A DNA stretch of 64,000 nt from an uncultured Pelagibacteraceae bacterium. GTDB taxonomy: Bacteria; Pseudomonadota; Alphaproteobacteria; Pelagibacterales; Pelagibacteraceae. The position numbers and the translations under genes were made by a program. The stretch lies in contig CABYSP010000002.1 in the NCBI GenBank assembly GCA_902521675.1, positions 32,259 through 96,258 of the forward strand. The letters are read 5' to 3'. The notes under the pieces are model-generated. The model ran no database searches. It saw nothing but the letters and a program-made list of their open reading frames with translations, and was not told the origin of the DNA. Positions 1 through 9,797 of this stretch are shown here, piece after piece (the first letter of the stretch is position 1; each line of letters begins with the position of its first letter).

Positions 1-203
1 TTTATTATTCCTGTTTTTGCAATTTTCATCAACTCAGAGTTTAACTTTGGTAGAAATTTAAGGGCTTCATCTTTCTTTTTACCATCAATTAGAAGGTTCA
101 TTTTCTTAAGAGCGTTTCTAAATCTGCTCTTTCTAGCTTTATTTACCGCTGTTTGTTTAGAAATTCTTCTAATTCTTTTGATTGCTGATTTTGTGTTTGC
201 CAT
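1..203 (-). CDS. rpsT: 30S ribosomal protein S20 (3' end truncated by window edge)
   Basis: Reverse-strand translation MANTKSAIKRIRRISKQTAVNKARKSRFRNALKKMNLLI..., typical S20 N-terminus; not in the ORF track. Confidence 0.93.
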   Translation of the reverse strand, partial: MANTKSAIKRIRRISKQTAVNKARKSRFRNALKKMNLLIDGKKKDEALKFLPKLNSELMKIAKTGII

Positions 204-253
204 CTGCGCAGGGGTATAGCTTGAGAATTTAAAGTGGTCAACTAAATATTTAA

Positions 254-1117
254 CTATTTTTGACAAGAAATACAAAAAAAAGTTGATCTATTTGATGTTA
301 TTTTTTTTTTTATAATACCCTTGCAATGCTTACGCTTACAACCAGTACCGTCTTGCTGATAAACTTTAAACTCTTTTTGGAAGTTACCTTTGTTACCTGA
401 AATATCTTTAAAATCTCTTATACTTGAACCTCCCTTATTAATTGCCTGTTGAAGTATTTTCTTAGAATTTAAAATAATATTTAAACATTCATTTTTGTTA
501 AGTCTTTTTGCCTTTTTAAATGGATTTATTTTACTAGCGAAAAGAATTTCACTTGCATAAATATTACCTATTCCAGAAACAAATCTCTGATCAATTAAGA
601 AACTTTTTATATCCTTATTTTTTTTCTTAAAATAATTAACTACATAATTTAAGTTAAATTTGTCACTAAATGGTTCAGGGCCCATTGATTTAAATCTTCT
701 CTGTAGATCTTGATAATTTTTAATTATTTCAAAAAATCCAAAACGTCTTGGATCATTATAAATTACTTTCAAGCTATCAAATATAAACTCTGCATGATTG
801 TGTTTTTTAGGTAAAAAGGGTGAATGATAAAAACTAGTATTCGTAAATTTTAGAGGCTTTTTCTTATCAAGAATATGAATGGTTCCTGACATTCCTAAAT
901 GGATTAAACAATAATCTTCATTTTGAAAATGGATAATCAAATATTTAGAAAATCTACTAACTTCAATTATTTTTTTATTTTTAAGAAAACTTTCAAAATC
1001 ACTTGGTATTTTAAACCTTAAATTCCTGTTTCTGATTATTACTTTTTTTATGCTTTTTTTTTTGATCTTTTTATGAAGGGATTGTCTAACAATTTCTACT
1101 TCTGGTAATTCTGGCAT
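254..1117 (-). CDS. mutM: Formamidopyrimidine-DNA glycosylase
   Basis: MPELPEVEIVRQSL N-terminus, C-terminal zinc finger (CKRKHC...CISCQ). Confidence 0.97.
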   Translation of the reverse strand: MPELPEVEIVRQSLHKKIKKKSIKKVIIRNRNLRFKIPSDFESFLKNKKIIEVSRFSKYLIIHFQNEDYCLIHLGMSGTIHILDKKKPLKFTNTSFYHSPFLPKKHNHAEFIFDSLKVIYNDPRRFGFFEIIKNYQDLQRRFKSMGPEPFSDKFNLNYVVNYFKKKNKDIKSFLIDQRFVSGIGNIYASEILFASKINPFKKAKRLNKNECLNIILNSKKILQQAINKGGSSIRDFKDISGNKGNFQKEFKVYQQDGTGCKRKHCKGIIKKKITSNRSTFFCISCQK

Positions 1118-1146
1118 TTGATACTATATTCAATATATATTTTTTT

Positions 1147-1851
1147 ATGCAACAAAATCTTCAAAATAAAAAAGGACTTGTAGAAAATGTATTTAATCAG
1201 GTCTACAACAAATATGACTTGATGAATGACTTTATGTCTATGGGTGTACATAGATATTGGAAAAAAAGTTTAATCAATATGATGAATCCGAGAGTTAATA
1301 GAAAATTAATAGATGTTGCAAGTGGGACGGGGGATGTTGGAAAGTTATTTTTAGATAGCACAAATAAAGAGGCTGAAATTACTTGTGTAGACCCTAATAA
1401 AGGAATGATTAGTCAAGGAAAGCAAAAATTATCAAATTACAAAAATGTAAAATGGGTTATTTCTCAAGCAGAAAAATTACCAATAACAGAAAATTCATTT
1501 GATTATTACACTATTAGCTTTGGGCTAAGAAATACAAAAAATTTAAATAAAGCACTTTCAGAAGCCTATAGAGTTTTAAAGCCTGGTGGACGCTATCTGT
1601 GTCTAGAATTTTCTAAAATTCAAAACTCAAATCTTGATTTTGTATATAAAAATTATTCAAAACTCATTCCTATTATTGGTCAGTTTGTAGTTGGAGAAAA
1701 AGAACCTTACGAATATTTAATCAAAAGTATTGAACAATTTATTAATCAAGATGAATTAATAGAGTTGATGGAAAAAAATAATTTTCATAAATGTTCTTAT
1801 AGAAATCTTTCTGGTGGTATTGTTTCAATTCATAGTGGTTGGAAAATTTGA
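1147..1851 (+). CDS. ubiE: Ubiquinone/menaquinone biosynthesis C-methyltransferase
   Basis: VFNQVYNKYDLMNDFMSMGVHRYWK and DVASGTGD SAM motif. Confidence 0.96.
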   Translation: MQQNLQNKKGLVENVFNQVYNKYDLMNDFMSMGVHRYWKKSLINMMNPRVNRKLIDVASGTGDVGKLFLDSTNKEAEITCVDPNKGMISQGKQKLSNYKNVKWVISQAEKLPITENSFDYYTISFGLRNTKNLNKALSEAYRVLKPGGRYLCLEFSKIQNSNLDFVYKNYSKLIPIIGQFVVGEKEPYEYLIKSIEQFINQDELIELMEKNNFHKCSYRNLSGGIVSIHSGWKI

Positions 1852-3419
1852 TGATTAAAAGACTTATTACTTTATTTAAATTGGGTAGAAAAATTGCAAA
1901 ATCAGATATTTTAAAAATTTCATCAAAATTTAAAAAACCTCCTTTAGCTATAACAATATTGTTCCAAATTTTATCCATTTCATTTGAAAAAAAAGAGCAA
2001 AATAATTTAATTGAAGATGATGGAGAAAGACTATCTAGGTCATTAGAATCTATGGGTACAACTTTCATCAAACTTGGACAATTTCTTGCTACTAGACCTG
2101 ATATAATTGGAGAAGAATTATCTTTAAAGCTAGAAAAACTTCAAGATCGATTGCCCCCTTTTTCAATTCATGAAGCAAAAGAAATTATTAAAGAAGATCT
2201 CGGAATCGATGCGTTTAATTCTATAATTGATTTAAGTGAACCAGTTGCCGCTGCTTCGATTGCACAAGTTCATAAAGCAAAAATAAATGACAATGGAACT
2301 ATTAAAGATGTAGCAATAAAAATTTTAAGACCAAATATAAAAAAAATATTCAATGAAGAAATAGATGCGATGATGCTATTTGCATTTATTATTGAGTCAT
2401 TTGTAAAAAAAACAAAAAGATTAAAACTTGTTGAAGTTGTTTTTTTACTTAAAGAAATAACTAATCTTGAAATGGATTTAAGATTCGAAGCTGCTGCAGC
2501 AAATGAATATGCAGAAAATACAAAAAATGATGCTGGATTTAAAGTTCCTGAGATTTATTGGAATTTTACAAGTGAAAATGTAATGACTTTGGATTGGATA
2601 GATGGAATTTCAATAAGAGAAGCTGAGGAGCTTAAGAAAAGAAATTTGGATACTAATAAAATAGCTGAAGATATTATCCAACATTTTTTGAGACATGCTG
2701 TAAGAGATGGTTTTTTTCATGCAGACATGCATCAAGGAAATATTTTTGTTGATAATAGTGGCCAGATTGTCCCTATAGATTTTGGGATTATGGGTAGATT
2801 AGATAAACTTAGTAAAAGGTTTTTAGCAGAAATTTTATTTGGATTTATTCAAAGAGATTATCGCAAAGTAGCTGAAGTTCACTTGGTTGCTGGATTAGTT
2901 CCTAAAGAAGTGCCAATCGATGATTTAGCTCAAGCTTTGAGATCTATTGGTGAACCTATATTTGGTCAAGAGGTAAAAGATATTTCAGGAGGTAAATTAC
3001 TCAAACAATTGTTTGATGTAACAGAAAAGTTTAATATGCAAACTCAACCTCAATTGTTAATGTTGCAAAAAACTATGGTTGTTGTTGAAGGTGTAGCAAG
3101 AAAATTAAATCCAAACACAAATATTTGGACAACTTCAAGGCCTGTACTAGAAAATTGGCTTAAAGAAACAAAAGACCCAATTAATAATTTAAATGAAACT
3201 TTAAAAAATACATCTGAAGTTATTAAACGTTTGCCAGAATTTCCTGAGATTATGGATAAAGCAAATCAAGCATTAACATTTTTAGCTAGTGGTCAAATTC
3301 CACAAAACTCAAATTCTTATACCGCTCTGAATGATAAGAAATCAGAAATGATAGCATTTAGAAATCAATCTATTATTGGTTTATTACTTCTTGTAATTTT
3401 TGGTCTTATAGTATTTTAA
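1851..3419 (+). CDS. ubiB: Ubiquinone biosynthesis kinase-like protein UbiB (ABC1 family)
   Basis: KxGQ motif (FIKLGQFLATRPD), HADMHQGN, PIDFGIMGRL; ATG at 1851 overlaps the ubiE stop, preferred over the TTG at 1839. Confidence 0.95.
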   Translation: MIKRLITLFKLGRKIAKSDILKISSKFKKPPLAITILFQILSISFEKKEQNNLIEDDGERLSRSLESMGTTFIKLGQFLATRPDIIGEELSLKLEKLQDRLPPFSIHEAKEIIKEDLGIDAFNSIIDLSEPVAAASIAQVHKAKINDNGTIKDVAIKILRPNIKKIFNEEIDAMMLFAFIIESFVKKTKRLKLVEVVFLLKEITNLEMDLRFEAAAANEYAENTKNDAGFKVPEIYWNFTSENVMTLDWIDGISIREAEELKKRNLDTNKIAEDIIQHFLRHAVRDGFFHADMHQGNIFVDNSGQIVPIDFGIMGRLDKLSKRFLAEILFGFIQRDYRKVAEVHLVAGLVPKEVPIDDLAQALRSIGEPIFGQEVKDISGGKLLKQLFDVTEKFNMQTQPQLLMLQKTMVVVEGVARKLNPNTNIWTTSRPVLENWLKETKDPINNLNETLKNTSEVIKRLPEFPEIMDKANQALTFLASGQIPQNSNSYTALNDKKSEMIAFRNQSIIGLLLLVIFGLIVF

Positions 3420-3427
3420 TTCTGCAA

Positions 3428-4633
3428 ATGAAAAATTTGTTAAATAAAAATATACTATTTATTATCTGTGGAGGAATATCTGCTTATAAAAGTCTTGAAA
3501 CAATTAGGCTTTTTAAAAAGAATGGTGCAGAAATAAAGACAATTCTTACAACAAGTGCAAAAGAGTTTGTAACTCCGCTTTCAATAACGTCACTTTCTCA
3601 AGGTAAAGTTTATAGTGATTTATTTAGTGTAGAAAATGAGGCTGAAATGGATCATATTTCACTTTCAAGATGGGCAGATATAATTGTAATTGCACCTGCA
3701 ACGGCAAATACAATTTCGAAACTGGCTCAAGGAACAACTGATGATTTAGCATCCACTGTTGTTTTGGCATCAGATAAAGACATTATTTTAGCACCAGCAA
3801 TGAATGTAAGAATGTGGGAGCATCCAAGTACTAAAACAAATATAAAAAAATTAAAAGGATTTGGATATAAACTAATAGGTCCAGATGTTGGTGATATGGC
3901 ATGTGGTGAATATGGAGAGGGTAAAATGTCAGACCCATCAGTAATTGCTGAAGAAGTTGATAAATATTTCTTAACTCAAAAAAATAGTAAAAAATTTAAA
4001 GCATTAGTTACAGCAGGTCCAACTAATGAGTACATAGATCCAGTTCGTTTTATTACAAATAAATCAAGTGGCAAACAAGGATATGAATTAGCAAAATCAT
4101 TATCCAAAAAAGGTTTTGATACAACATTAATATCAGGTCCAACTAATCTAGAAATAACTAAGGATATTAATCTTATAAAAGTTGAAACAGCAGATGAAAT
4201 GTTAGTTGCTACTCAAGAAAATTTACCTGTTGATGTAGTAATTTTTTCTGCTGCAGTAGCTGATTTTAAGATTAACAAAAAGTATAAAAATAAAATTAAA
4301 AAGCAAGAGAACTTAAACTTAAATTTAGAAAAGAATGTAGACATACTTCATTATGTGTCTAACCATAACTCTATGAGACCTGAACTTGTAATAGGATTTG
4401 CAGCAGAAACTAATCAGATCGATAAAAATGCAGAGGAAAAATTAAACAAGAAAAATTGTGACTGGATAATTTCTAATGATGTATCAAATAAAGATATAGG
4501 ATTTAATTCTGATTATAATGAAGTAACAATTCATTATAAAAACAAAGATGTTAAAAAAGAAAAACTTTCATATAAAAAAAAATCTGGAATTTCTGATGAA
4601 ATAGTTGATAGAATAATTGATCAATTAAATTAA
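3428..4633 (+). CDS. coaBC: Bifunctional phosphopantothenoylcysteine decarboxylase/synthetase
   Basis: GGISAYKS, PAMNVRMWEHP, TAGPTNEYIDPVRFITNKSSGKQGY. Confidence 0.97.
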   Translation: MKNLLNKNILFIICGGISAYKSLETIRLFKKNGAEIKTILTTSAKEFVTPLSITSLSQGKVYSDLFSVENEAEMDHISLSRWADIIVIAPATANTISKLAQGTTDDLASTVVLASDKDIILAPAMNVRMWEHPSTKTNIKKLKGFGYKLIGPDVGDMACGEYGEGKMSDPSVIAEEVDKYFLTQKNSKKFKALVTAGPTNEYIDPVRFITNKSSGKQGYELAKSLSKKGFDTTLISGPTNLEITKDINLIKVETADEMLVATQENLPVDVVIFSAAVADFKINKKYKNKIKKQENLNLNLEKNVDILHYVSNHNSMRPELVIGFAAETNQIDKNAEEKLNKKNCDWIISNDVSNKDIGFNSDYNEVTIHYKNKDVKKEKLSYKKKSGISDEIVDRIIDQLN

Positions 4634-5070
4634 TGGCAAAAGTTCTTATCAAAAAGTTAGACCCTGCGGTTGAATTACCTGCTTACAAAACAGAAGGTGC
4701 ATCTGGCATGGATTTGATGGCATTAGTAAAAGAACCCATCAATCTTAAACCAAACTCATCATGTTTAGTTCCAACAGGGCTTGCTGTTGCATTTTCAAGT
4801 GATTTCGAAATCCAAATAAGACCAAGATCTGGTTTAGCTGCAAAAAACAGTATAAGTGTTTTAAATACACCTGGAACTATTGATAGTGATTACAGGGGAG
4901 AAATAAAAGTAATCCTTTTTAATCACGGGAAAAATAGTTTCTTGATAAATAATAAGGATAGAATAGCACAAATGATTTTAACTCCTGTAATCAAAATGGA
5001 TCTTGAGGAAACTAATGATCTACCAGAAACAATTAGAGGAGAAGGTGGTTTTGGCTCTACTGGAAAATGA
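4633..5070 (+). CDS. dut: dUTP diphosphatase
   Basis: GASGMDL, RPRSGLA, GTIDSDYRGE, GGFGSTGK dUTPase motifs. Confidence 0.97.
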   Translation: MAKVLIKKLDPAVELPAYKTEGASGMDLMALVKEPINLKPNSSCLVPTGLAVAFSSDFEIQIRPRSGLAAKNSISVLNTPGTIDSDYRGEIKVILFNHGKNSFLINNKDRIAQMILTPVIKMDLEETNDLPETIRGEGGFGSTGK

Positions 5071-5834
5071 GCAAAAATTTAAGCAAAAAAGAAATAAATA
5101 AATTTTCTAGACAAATAATTTTAAAAAACATAGGTCCACTAGGACAAAAAAAAATCCTAGACTCAAAGGTTTTAATAATTGGGATGGGTGGTCTAGGATG
5201 TCCAGCAGCTGATTTTTTGACCCGATCTGGCATTGGGAAACTAGGAATTGTTGATCATGACATCGTTAGCCTATCAAATATTCATAGACAAAGTTTATAT
5301 GATGAAAAAGATTTAAATCACTCAAAAGTTATAATTGCAAAAAAAAAACTAAATAGAATAAACCCAAAAACAAAAATAAATCTTTATAACTTTAAAATTG
5401 ATAGAGTAAAATTTGAAAAAATAATAAAAAATTATGACTTCATTATTGATGGTACTGACAATTTTGAAAGTAAATTTTTAATAAATGATTTAAGTTTAAA
5501 ATATAAAAAATTTCTTGTGACTGGAGCAATTAGTAAATTTGATGGCCATATTTTTACTTTTGATTTTGTAGATAAAAATACTCCTTCTTTACGAGACTTC
5601 TATCAAGAGGAAGTTATTACTGATGAAATATTAAACTGTGAATATGAAGGAATATTGGGACCAGTAGCAGGAACAATTGGAACATTGCTAGCTAATGAAG
5701 TTTTAAAAAAAATATTAAAAATTGGTCAAAATTTAAATGGATTTATTCTTATTATAGATTTATTAAATTTAAACTTTAGAAAAGTTAAATTAAATAAAAC
5801 AAAGAAAAGTGAAAATAAAAAATCTAATATATAA
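5067..5834 (+). CDS. HesA/MoeB/ThiF family adenylyltransferase
   Basis: GMGGLGCPAADFLTRSGIGKLGIVDHD, DGTDNFESKFLIND. Confidence 0.9.
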   Translation: MSKNLSKKEINKFSRQIILKNIGPLGQKKILDSKVLIIGMGGLGCPAADFLTRSGIGKLGIVDHDIVSLSNIHRQSLYDEKDLNHSKVIIAKKKLNRINPKTKINLYNFKIDRVKFEKIIKNYDFIIDGTDNFESKFLINDLSLKYKKFLVTGAISKFDGHIFTFDFVDKNTPSLRDFYQEEVITDEILNCEYEGILGPVAGTIGTLLANEVLKKILKIGQNLNGFILIIDLLNLNFRKVKLNKTKKSENKKSNI

Positions 5835-6264
5835 TATTTTTATATTCTCTCTTTTAATATTCTTTATTACCTCAAGTAATGCAGGAGAAATATTCGTTTC
5901 TCTTAAAAAAAATAAGGTGAACGTACGCTATGGACCAAGTTTTGAATCTGACATCAAGTATGTTTATAAGAAAATAAATTTACCTTTAAAACAAATCGAT
6001 AAAAAGGAAAATTTTAGACGAATCATTGATTTTAAAAATAACAACGGATGGATTCATATTTCACAATTAAAAAAAAGTAATTCAGTAATAGCCGCAAAAG
6101 ATAAAGTTTTATTTAAAAAACCTACATCTTTTGCTAAACCAGTTGCTCAAATAAAAAAAGGAAGATTACTAATTATAGAAAAGTGTGAACAAAACTGGTG
6201 CAAAATTACATCAGAAGAATTTGAAGGTTGGATTAAAAGAGATAATATTTGGGGTCTAAATTAA
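5809..6264 (+). CDS. Secreted SH3-domain protein
   Basis: Signal peptide then SH3 repeats (VNVRYGPSFESD, WCKITSEEFEGWIKRDNIWG). Confidence 0.8.
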   Translation: MKIKNLIYNIFIFSLLIFFITSSNAGEIFVSLKKNKVNVRYGPSFESDIKYVYKKINLPLKQIDKKENFRRIIDFKNNNGWIHISQLKKSNSVIAAKDKVLFKKPTSFAKPVAQIKKGRLLIIEKCEQNWCKITSEEFEGWIKRDNIWGLN

Positions 6265-6860
6265 TTAAAATCAGCGGATAATGAGGCTATATTTTCTTTA
6301 GATAATTTTGTGCTATGAGAATATTCTTTATGATCAATTCCAAGCTCAATTTCTGAGCTATTGGATTGGAATTTTTCTATTTGATCATCAGTAAAACTAA
6401 AATGAATAAATTGTACTGATGAAGCTTTTCCTTCAGAAGAAGTTCTATCAACATCTTCTTCAGGAACTGCTTTAATTTTCTCACCATTTATTTTCATAAA
6501 TACTGTTTCTTCAATTCCACCAACTTTTCCAAGAAACGCAGCTCTTGAAATAGGGTTATCTATTTCAAACATTAAAGTTGCAGTTAGTTCTTTACCATTA
6601 GGTATTAAGGGATTGTAGGCAGATAGCTCATCCTGAAGTTGCTCATCGCCGCCTTTTTCAATATATAGCATTTCTTGTACTTGAGCTAACATTGTTTCAT
6701 AACTTTCAAAATAAAAAGTGGCATAAGGTCCTAAAGCAACTCTTCTATTTTTTTTATAGTCAACAATATTTTTTCTTAATTCACGTCTCTTTTCTATATA
6801 AACATCTAAAGGTATGATGTCTTCTTTTTGAATTTCTCTTTTTTCTCTCGGCATGATCAT
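6261..6860 (-). CDS. DUF3501 family protein
   Basis: RRELRKNIVDYKKNRRVALGPYATFYFESYETM; adjacent to Fe-S oxidoreductase and rubrerythrin as in other alphaproteobacteria. Confidence 0.8.
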   Translation of the reverse strand: MIMPREKREIQKEDIIPLDVYIEKRRELRKNIVDYKKNRRVALGPYATFYFESYETMLAQVQEMLYIEKGGDEQLQDELSAYNPLIPNGKELTATLMFEIDNPISRAAFLGKVGGIEETVFMKINGEKIKAVPEEDVDRTSSEGKASSVQFIHFSFTDDQIEKFQSNSSEIELGIDHKEYSHSTKLSKENIASLSADFN

Positions 6861-8188
6861 AAGTTATAACTTTTTGCCATCAATTCGATAGGATGTAGTG
6901 CCTCATCATTAGATATATTTGTGTCAACTTCTAACTGTTTTAAATGTTTACCAGCTAAAGGACAATCAGAAGCCATATACTTATTATTTTTATTTTTTAT
7001 TTGTCTAACTGTAGGTCTTCCAACTTTATTTGCTAAATCATGAGTTTCTTTCATTACTCCAAAAGTTCCTCCATGACCTGCACATCTTTCAACTACATCA
7101 ATTTTAACGTTTGGTATTAGTTTTAACATATCTCTTGCTTTGATACCCATATTCTGTGCCCTAGCATGACAAGCATGATGCACAGTTACTCCCCCATCAA
7201 TCTCATTTAATCCTTCTGCTAATCCCTCATTATTTGCAATATCCACAACATACTCATCAATATCCATTACATTTACAGATAATTTTTTTATTTTTTCATC
7301 GTTTGGTAATAACAAAGGCCATTCGAATTTTAACATCAATCCACAACTAGCTGTTAAGGTTACTACTTTATATCCTTTATCAATCCATTCGATCAAATCC
7401 TTAGAAACTTTTTTCGCTTGTTCGACAACTTTTGGCAGATCTGCTTGTTCTAAAAATGGCATCCCACAACAACCAGGATAAGCTTCTTGAACCTCTACAC
7501 CATTTTTTTTCAAAACTTTTAAAGCAGCAACACCCGTATTTTTTTTGTTAAAATTTACAAAACAAGTTGAATAAATAACTACTTTTCTATCTTTAGAAGG
7601 TGTTAGATAATTTATCTTATCTTTATTTTTTTTAAAAAAATTTGAAAAAGTTTCTGAGTTATATTTTGGTAGTTGAACTCTTTTATCTATTCCTGCAATA
7701 AGTTCCAATATTTTTCTAATTAATTTATTTTTAACATTTGATGCCCAGTTAATTATTTTTGAGAACATTACACCAATTTTGGCGTTTCGGTCTATTTGGG
7801 CTAATTGTGTTGGTACCCTTGGTAATTTACCTAATTTTTTTTGAGCTGTTCTATATCGCAACATTAAATGTGGAAAATCTAAATCAAACTCATGAGGTGG
7901 AACATATGGGCATTTAGTCATAAAACACATATCACACAAAGTGCATGCATCAACAACAGGGGCAAATTGATCGCTAGATAAGCTTTCAACATCCTCATTT
8001 TTAGATTCATCTATCATATCAAATAGCTTTGGAAATGAATCGCAAAGATTAAAACATCTTCTACATCCATGACAAATATCAAATACTCTTCTCATTTCAG
8101 TATCTAATTTTTCAGGATTTAAAAAATCAGGATGCTCAAAATCTATAGGATGTCGTATAGGTGCACCTAAACTTCCTTCTTTGCTCAT
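6857..8188 (-). CDS. Heterodisulfide reductase/GlpC-like Fe-S oxidoreductase
   Basis: Two 4Fe-4S clusters (CHGCRRCFNLC, CTLCDMCFMTKCP) and CCG-type domains (YPGCCGMPFLE, ERCAGHGGTFG). Confidence 0.9.
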   Translation of the reverse strand: MSKEGSLGAPIRHPIDFEHPDFLNPEKLDTEMRRVFDICHGCRRCFNLCDSFPKLFDMIDESKNEDVESLSSDQFAPVVDACTLCDMCFMTKCPYVPPHEFDLDFPHLMLRYRTAQKKLGKLPRVPTQLAQIDRNAKIGVMFSKIINWASNVKNKLIRKILELIAGIDKRVQLPKYNSETFSNFFKKNKDKINYLTPSKDRKVVIYSTCFVNFNKKNTGVAALKVLKKNGVEVQEAYPGCCGMPFLEQADLPKVVEQAKKVSKDLIEWIDKGYKVVTLTASCGLMLKFEWPLLLPNDEKIKKLSVNVMDIDEYVVDIANNEGLAEGLNEIDGGVTVHHACHARAQNMGIKARDMLKLIPNVKIDVVERCAGHGGTFGVMKETHDLANKVGRPTVRQIKNKNNKYMASDCPLAGKHLKQLEVDTNISNDEALHPIELMAKSYNL

Positions 8189-8219
8189 ATAATAAGTTTT
8201 TTTGAAATTTGAATTGTTT

Positions 8220-8244
8220 TTAGTGGGCGTTAGTCGCCCACTAA
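8220..8244 (-). terminator. Perfect 10-bp-stem hairpin after rubrerythrin; possible attenuator (no U-tract)
   Basis: TTAGTGGGCG-ttagt-CGCCCACTAA; lacks a poly-U tail on the minus strand. Confidence 0.5.
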
Positions 8245-8253
8245 GAAATTTGA

Positions 8254-8670
8254 TTAGCTAATAGATTCTAAAGTTTTTTGAAATTTACCAGCGTGTGATT
8301 TTTCAGCTTTAGCTAAAGTTTCAAACCAGTCAGCAATTTCTTCAAAACCTTCTTCTCTAGCTGTTTTAGCCATACCAGGGTACATATCAGTATACTCATG
8401 AGTTTCGCCTTGTACTGCTGAAGCTAAATTTGCTTTTGTTTCACCAATTGGCATTCCAGTCCCTGGATCACCAACTTCTTCTAGATACTCCAAATGACCA
8501 TGTGCGTGACCAGTTTCACCTTCGGCTGTTGATCTAAAAACTGCAGCTACATCATTGTAACCTTCTATGTCAGCTTTTTGTGCAAAATAAAGATATCTTC
8601 TGTTTGCTTGACTTTCACCAGCAAACGCTTCTTTTAAATTTTCCTCTGTTTTACTTCCTTTTAAAGACAT
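8254..8670 (-). CDS. Rubrerythrin family protein
   Basis: [16 protein letters not shown], [24 protein letters not shown] di-iron motifs. Confidence 0.95.
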   Translation of the reverse strand: MSLKGSKTEENLKEAFAGESQANRRYLYFAQKADIEGYNDVAAVFRSTAEGETGHAHGHLEYLEEVGDPGTGMPIGETKANLASAVQGETHEYTDMYPGMAKTAREEGFEEIADWFETLAKAEKSHAGKFQKTLESIS

Positions 8671-8710
8671 TTTTTCTCCTTTTTAATGATTAGCAGATCA
8701 TATAATGCAT

Positions 8711-8727
8711 ATTGACATTATGTCAAT
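8711..8727. promoter_or_regulatory. 17-bp palindromic candidate operator upstream of rubrerythrin
   Basis: ATTGACA-tta-TGTCAAT perfect inverted repeat. Confidence 0.5.
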
Positions 8728-8729
8728 AG

Positions 8730-8746
8730 TTTAGAATTATTATAAT
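8730..8746. promoter_or_regulatory. ICE-like (Irr) box upstream of rubrerythrin
   Basis: TTTAGAA-TTA-TTATAAT; 2 mismatches to TTTAGAA-N3-TTCTAAA. Confidence 0.5.
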
Positions 8747-8775
8747 GTAGATTTTAAGTGTATGATTTAATTGAA

Positions 8776-9204
8776 TTATTTTTGAGTTTGATTATCACTC
8801 GCAACTCTAACCAACACTTCAACAGAATTTATTTTTTTTCCTGTAATATTTTTTTTAATATTTATTTTGTCTATATCACTCTCATCACAATCAATTAGCT
8901 CGTGTGTATCTTCATCAAAAAAATGATGATGAGATGATGTGTTTGTATCAAAATAACTTTTGTGACTATCGATTGAAATTTCTTTTAAATATCCTTTTTT
9001 TTCAAATGCATGAACTGTGTTATAAACTGTGGCTAGAGATATCTTTTCATTCATTTTTTCAGATATCATTTTAACAAGATCGTTGATTGTGAAATGGAAA
9101 GTTTTTTCTCTATTATACAAAACTTCACAAATTTTTATTCTTTGCTTGGTCGGTCTAAGCCCAACTTCTCTTAATTTTTCAATAAAATTGCAGTTTTTTG
9201 GCAT
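8776..9204 (-). CDS. irr: Fur-family iron response regulator Irr
   Basis: GLRPTKQR, SLATVYNTVHAFEKKGYLKEI, KSYFDTNTSSHHHFF typical of Irr; next to fabA-fabB-fabI. Confidence 0.88.
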   Translation of the reverse strand: MPKNCNFIEKLREVGLRPTKQRIKICEVLYNREKTFHFTINDLVKMISEKMNEKISLATVYNTVHAFEKKGYLKEISIDSHKSYFDTNTSSHHHFFDEDTHELIDCDESDIDKINIKKNITGKKINSVEVLVRVASDNQTQK

Positions 9205-9209
9205 TGTTT

Positions 9210-9226
9210 TTTATAATTATTCTAAA
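9210..9226. promoter_or_regulatory. ICE-like (Irr) box in the irr/fabA intergenic region
   Basis: TTTATAA-TTA-TTCTAAA; 1 mismatch to TTTAGAA-N3-TTCTAAA. Confidence 0.55.
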
Positions 9227-9296
9227 GTATGAATAAAAATATACTGTTTTATTATATTATATTGGGATTAAATCAAGTATTAAGGGAGCTCAAATT

Positions 9297-9797
9297 ATGA
9301 AAAAAAACGCATATTCCTATGATGATCTTATAACTTGTGGAAATGGTAAACTTTTTGGTCCTGGTAATGCTAAATTACCCCTCCCACCAATGCTTATGTT
9401 TGACAGAATAACTGAAATCAATGAAAATAATGGTGCATTTAATAAAGGCTCTTTAAAAGCTGAATTAGACATTAAAGATGATCTTTGGTTTTTTGATTGT
9501 CATTTTAAAAAAGATCCGGTTATGCCAGGGTGCTTAGGTTTAGATGCCATGTGGCAACTGGTAGGTTTTTTTCTAGGTTGGCTAGGAAATCCCGGGAAAG
9601 GAAGAGCTTTAGGAGTGGGTACTGTAAAATTTACAGGTGAAGTTTTGCAGAGTGTAAAAAATGTAAGATATGAAATAGATATGAAGAAAATTATGTCTCC
9701 TGGAGGAACAACTGTAGGACTTGCAAATGGAATTGTTCTTGCAGATAATAAAAAAATATATTCAGCAGAAGGTTTAAAAGTAGGGTTATTTAAATAA
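9297..9797 (+). CDS. fabA: 3-hydroxydecanoyl-ACP dehydratase
   Basis: [27 protein letters not shown]. Confidence 0.97.
   Translation: MKKNAYSYDDLITCGNGKLFGPGNAKLPLPPMLMFDRITEINENNGAFNKGSLKAELDIKDDLWFFDCHFKKDPVMPGCLGLDAMWQLVGFFLGWLGNPGKGRALGVGTVKFTGEVLQSVKNVRYEIDMKKIMSPGGTTVGLANGIVLADNKKIYSAEGLKVGLFK

Noticed and set aside
1839-1850. Upstream TTG start for ubiB (ORF-track start)
   Set aside because: The ATG at 1851 is overlapped by the ubiE stop (TGATG arrangement) and gives a normal UbiB N-terminus.
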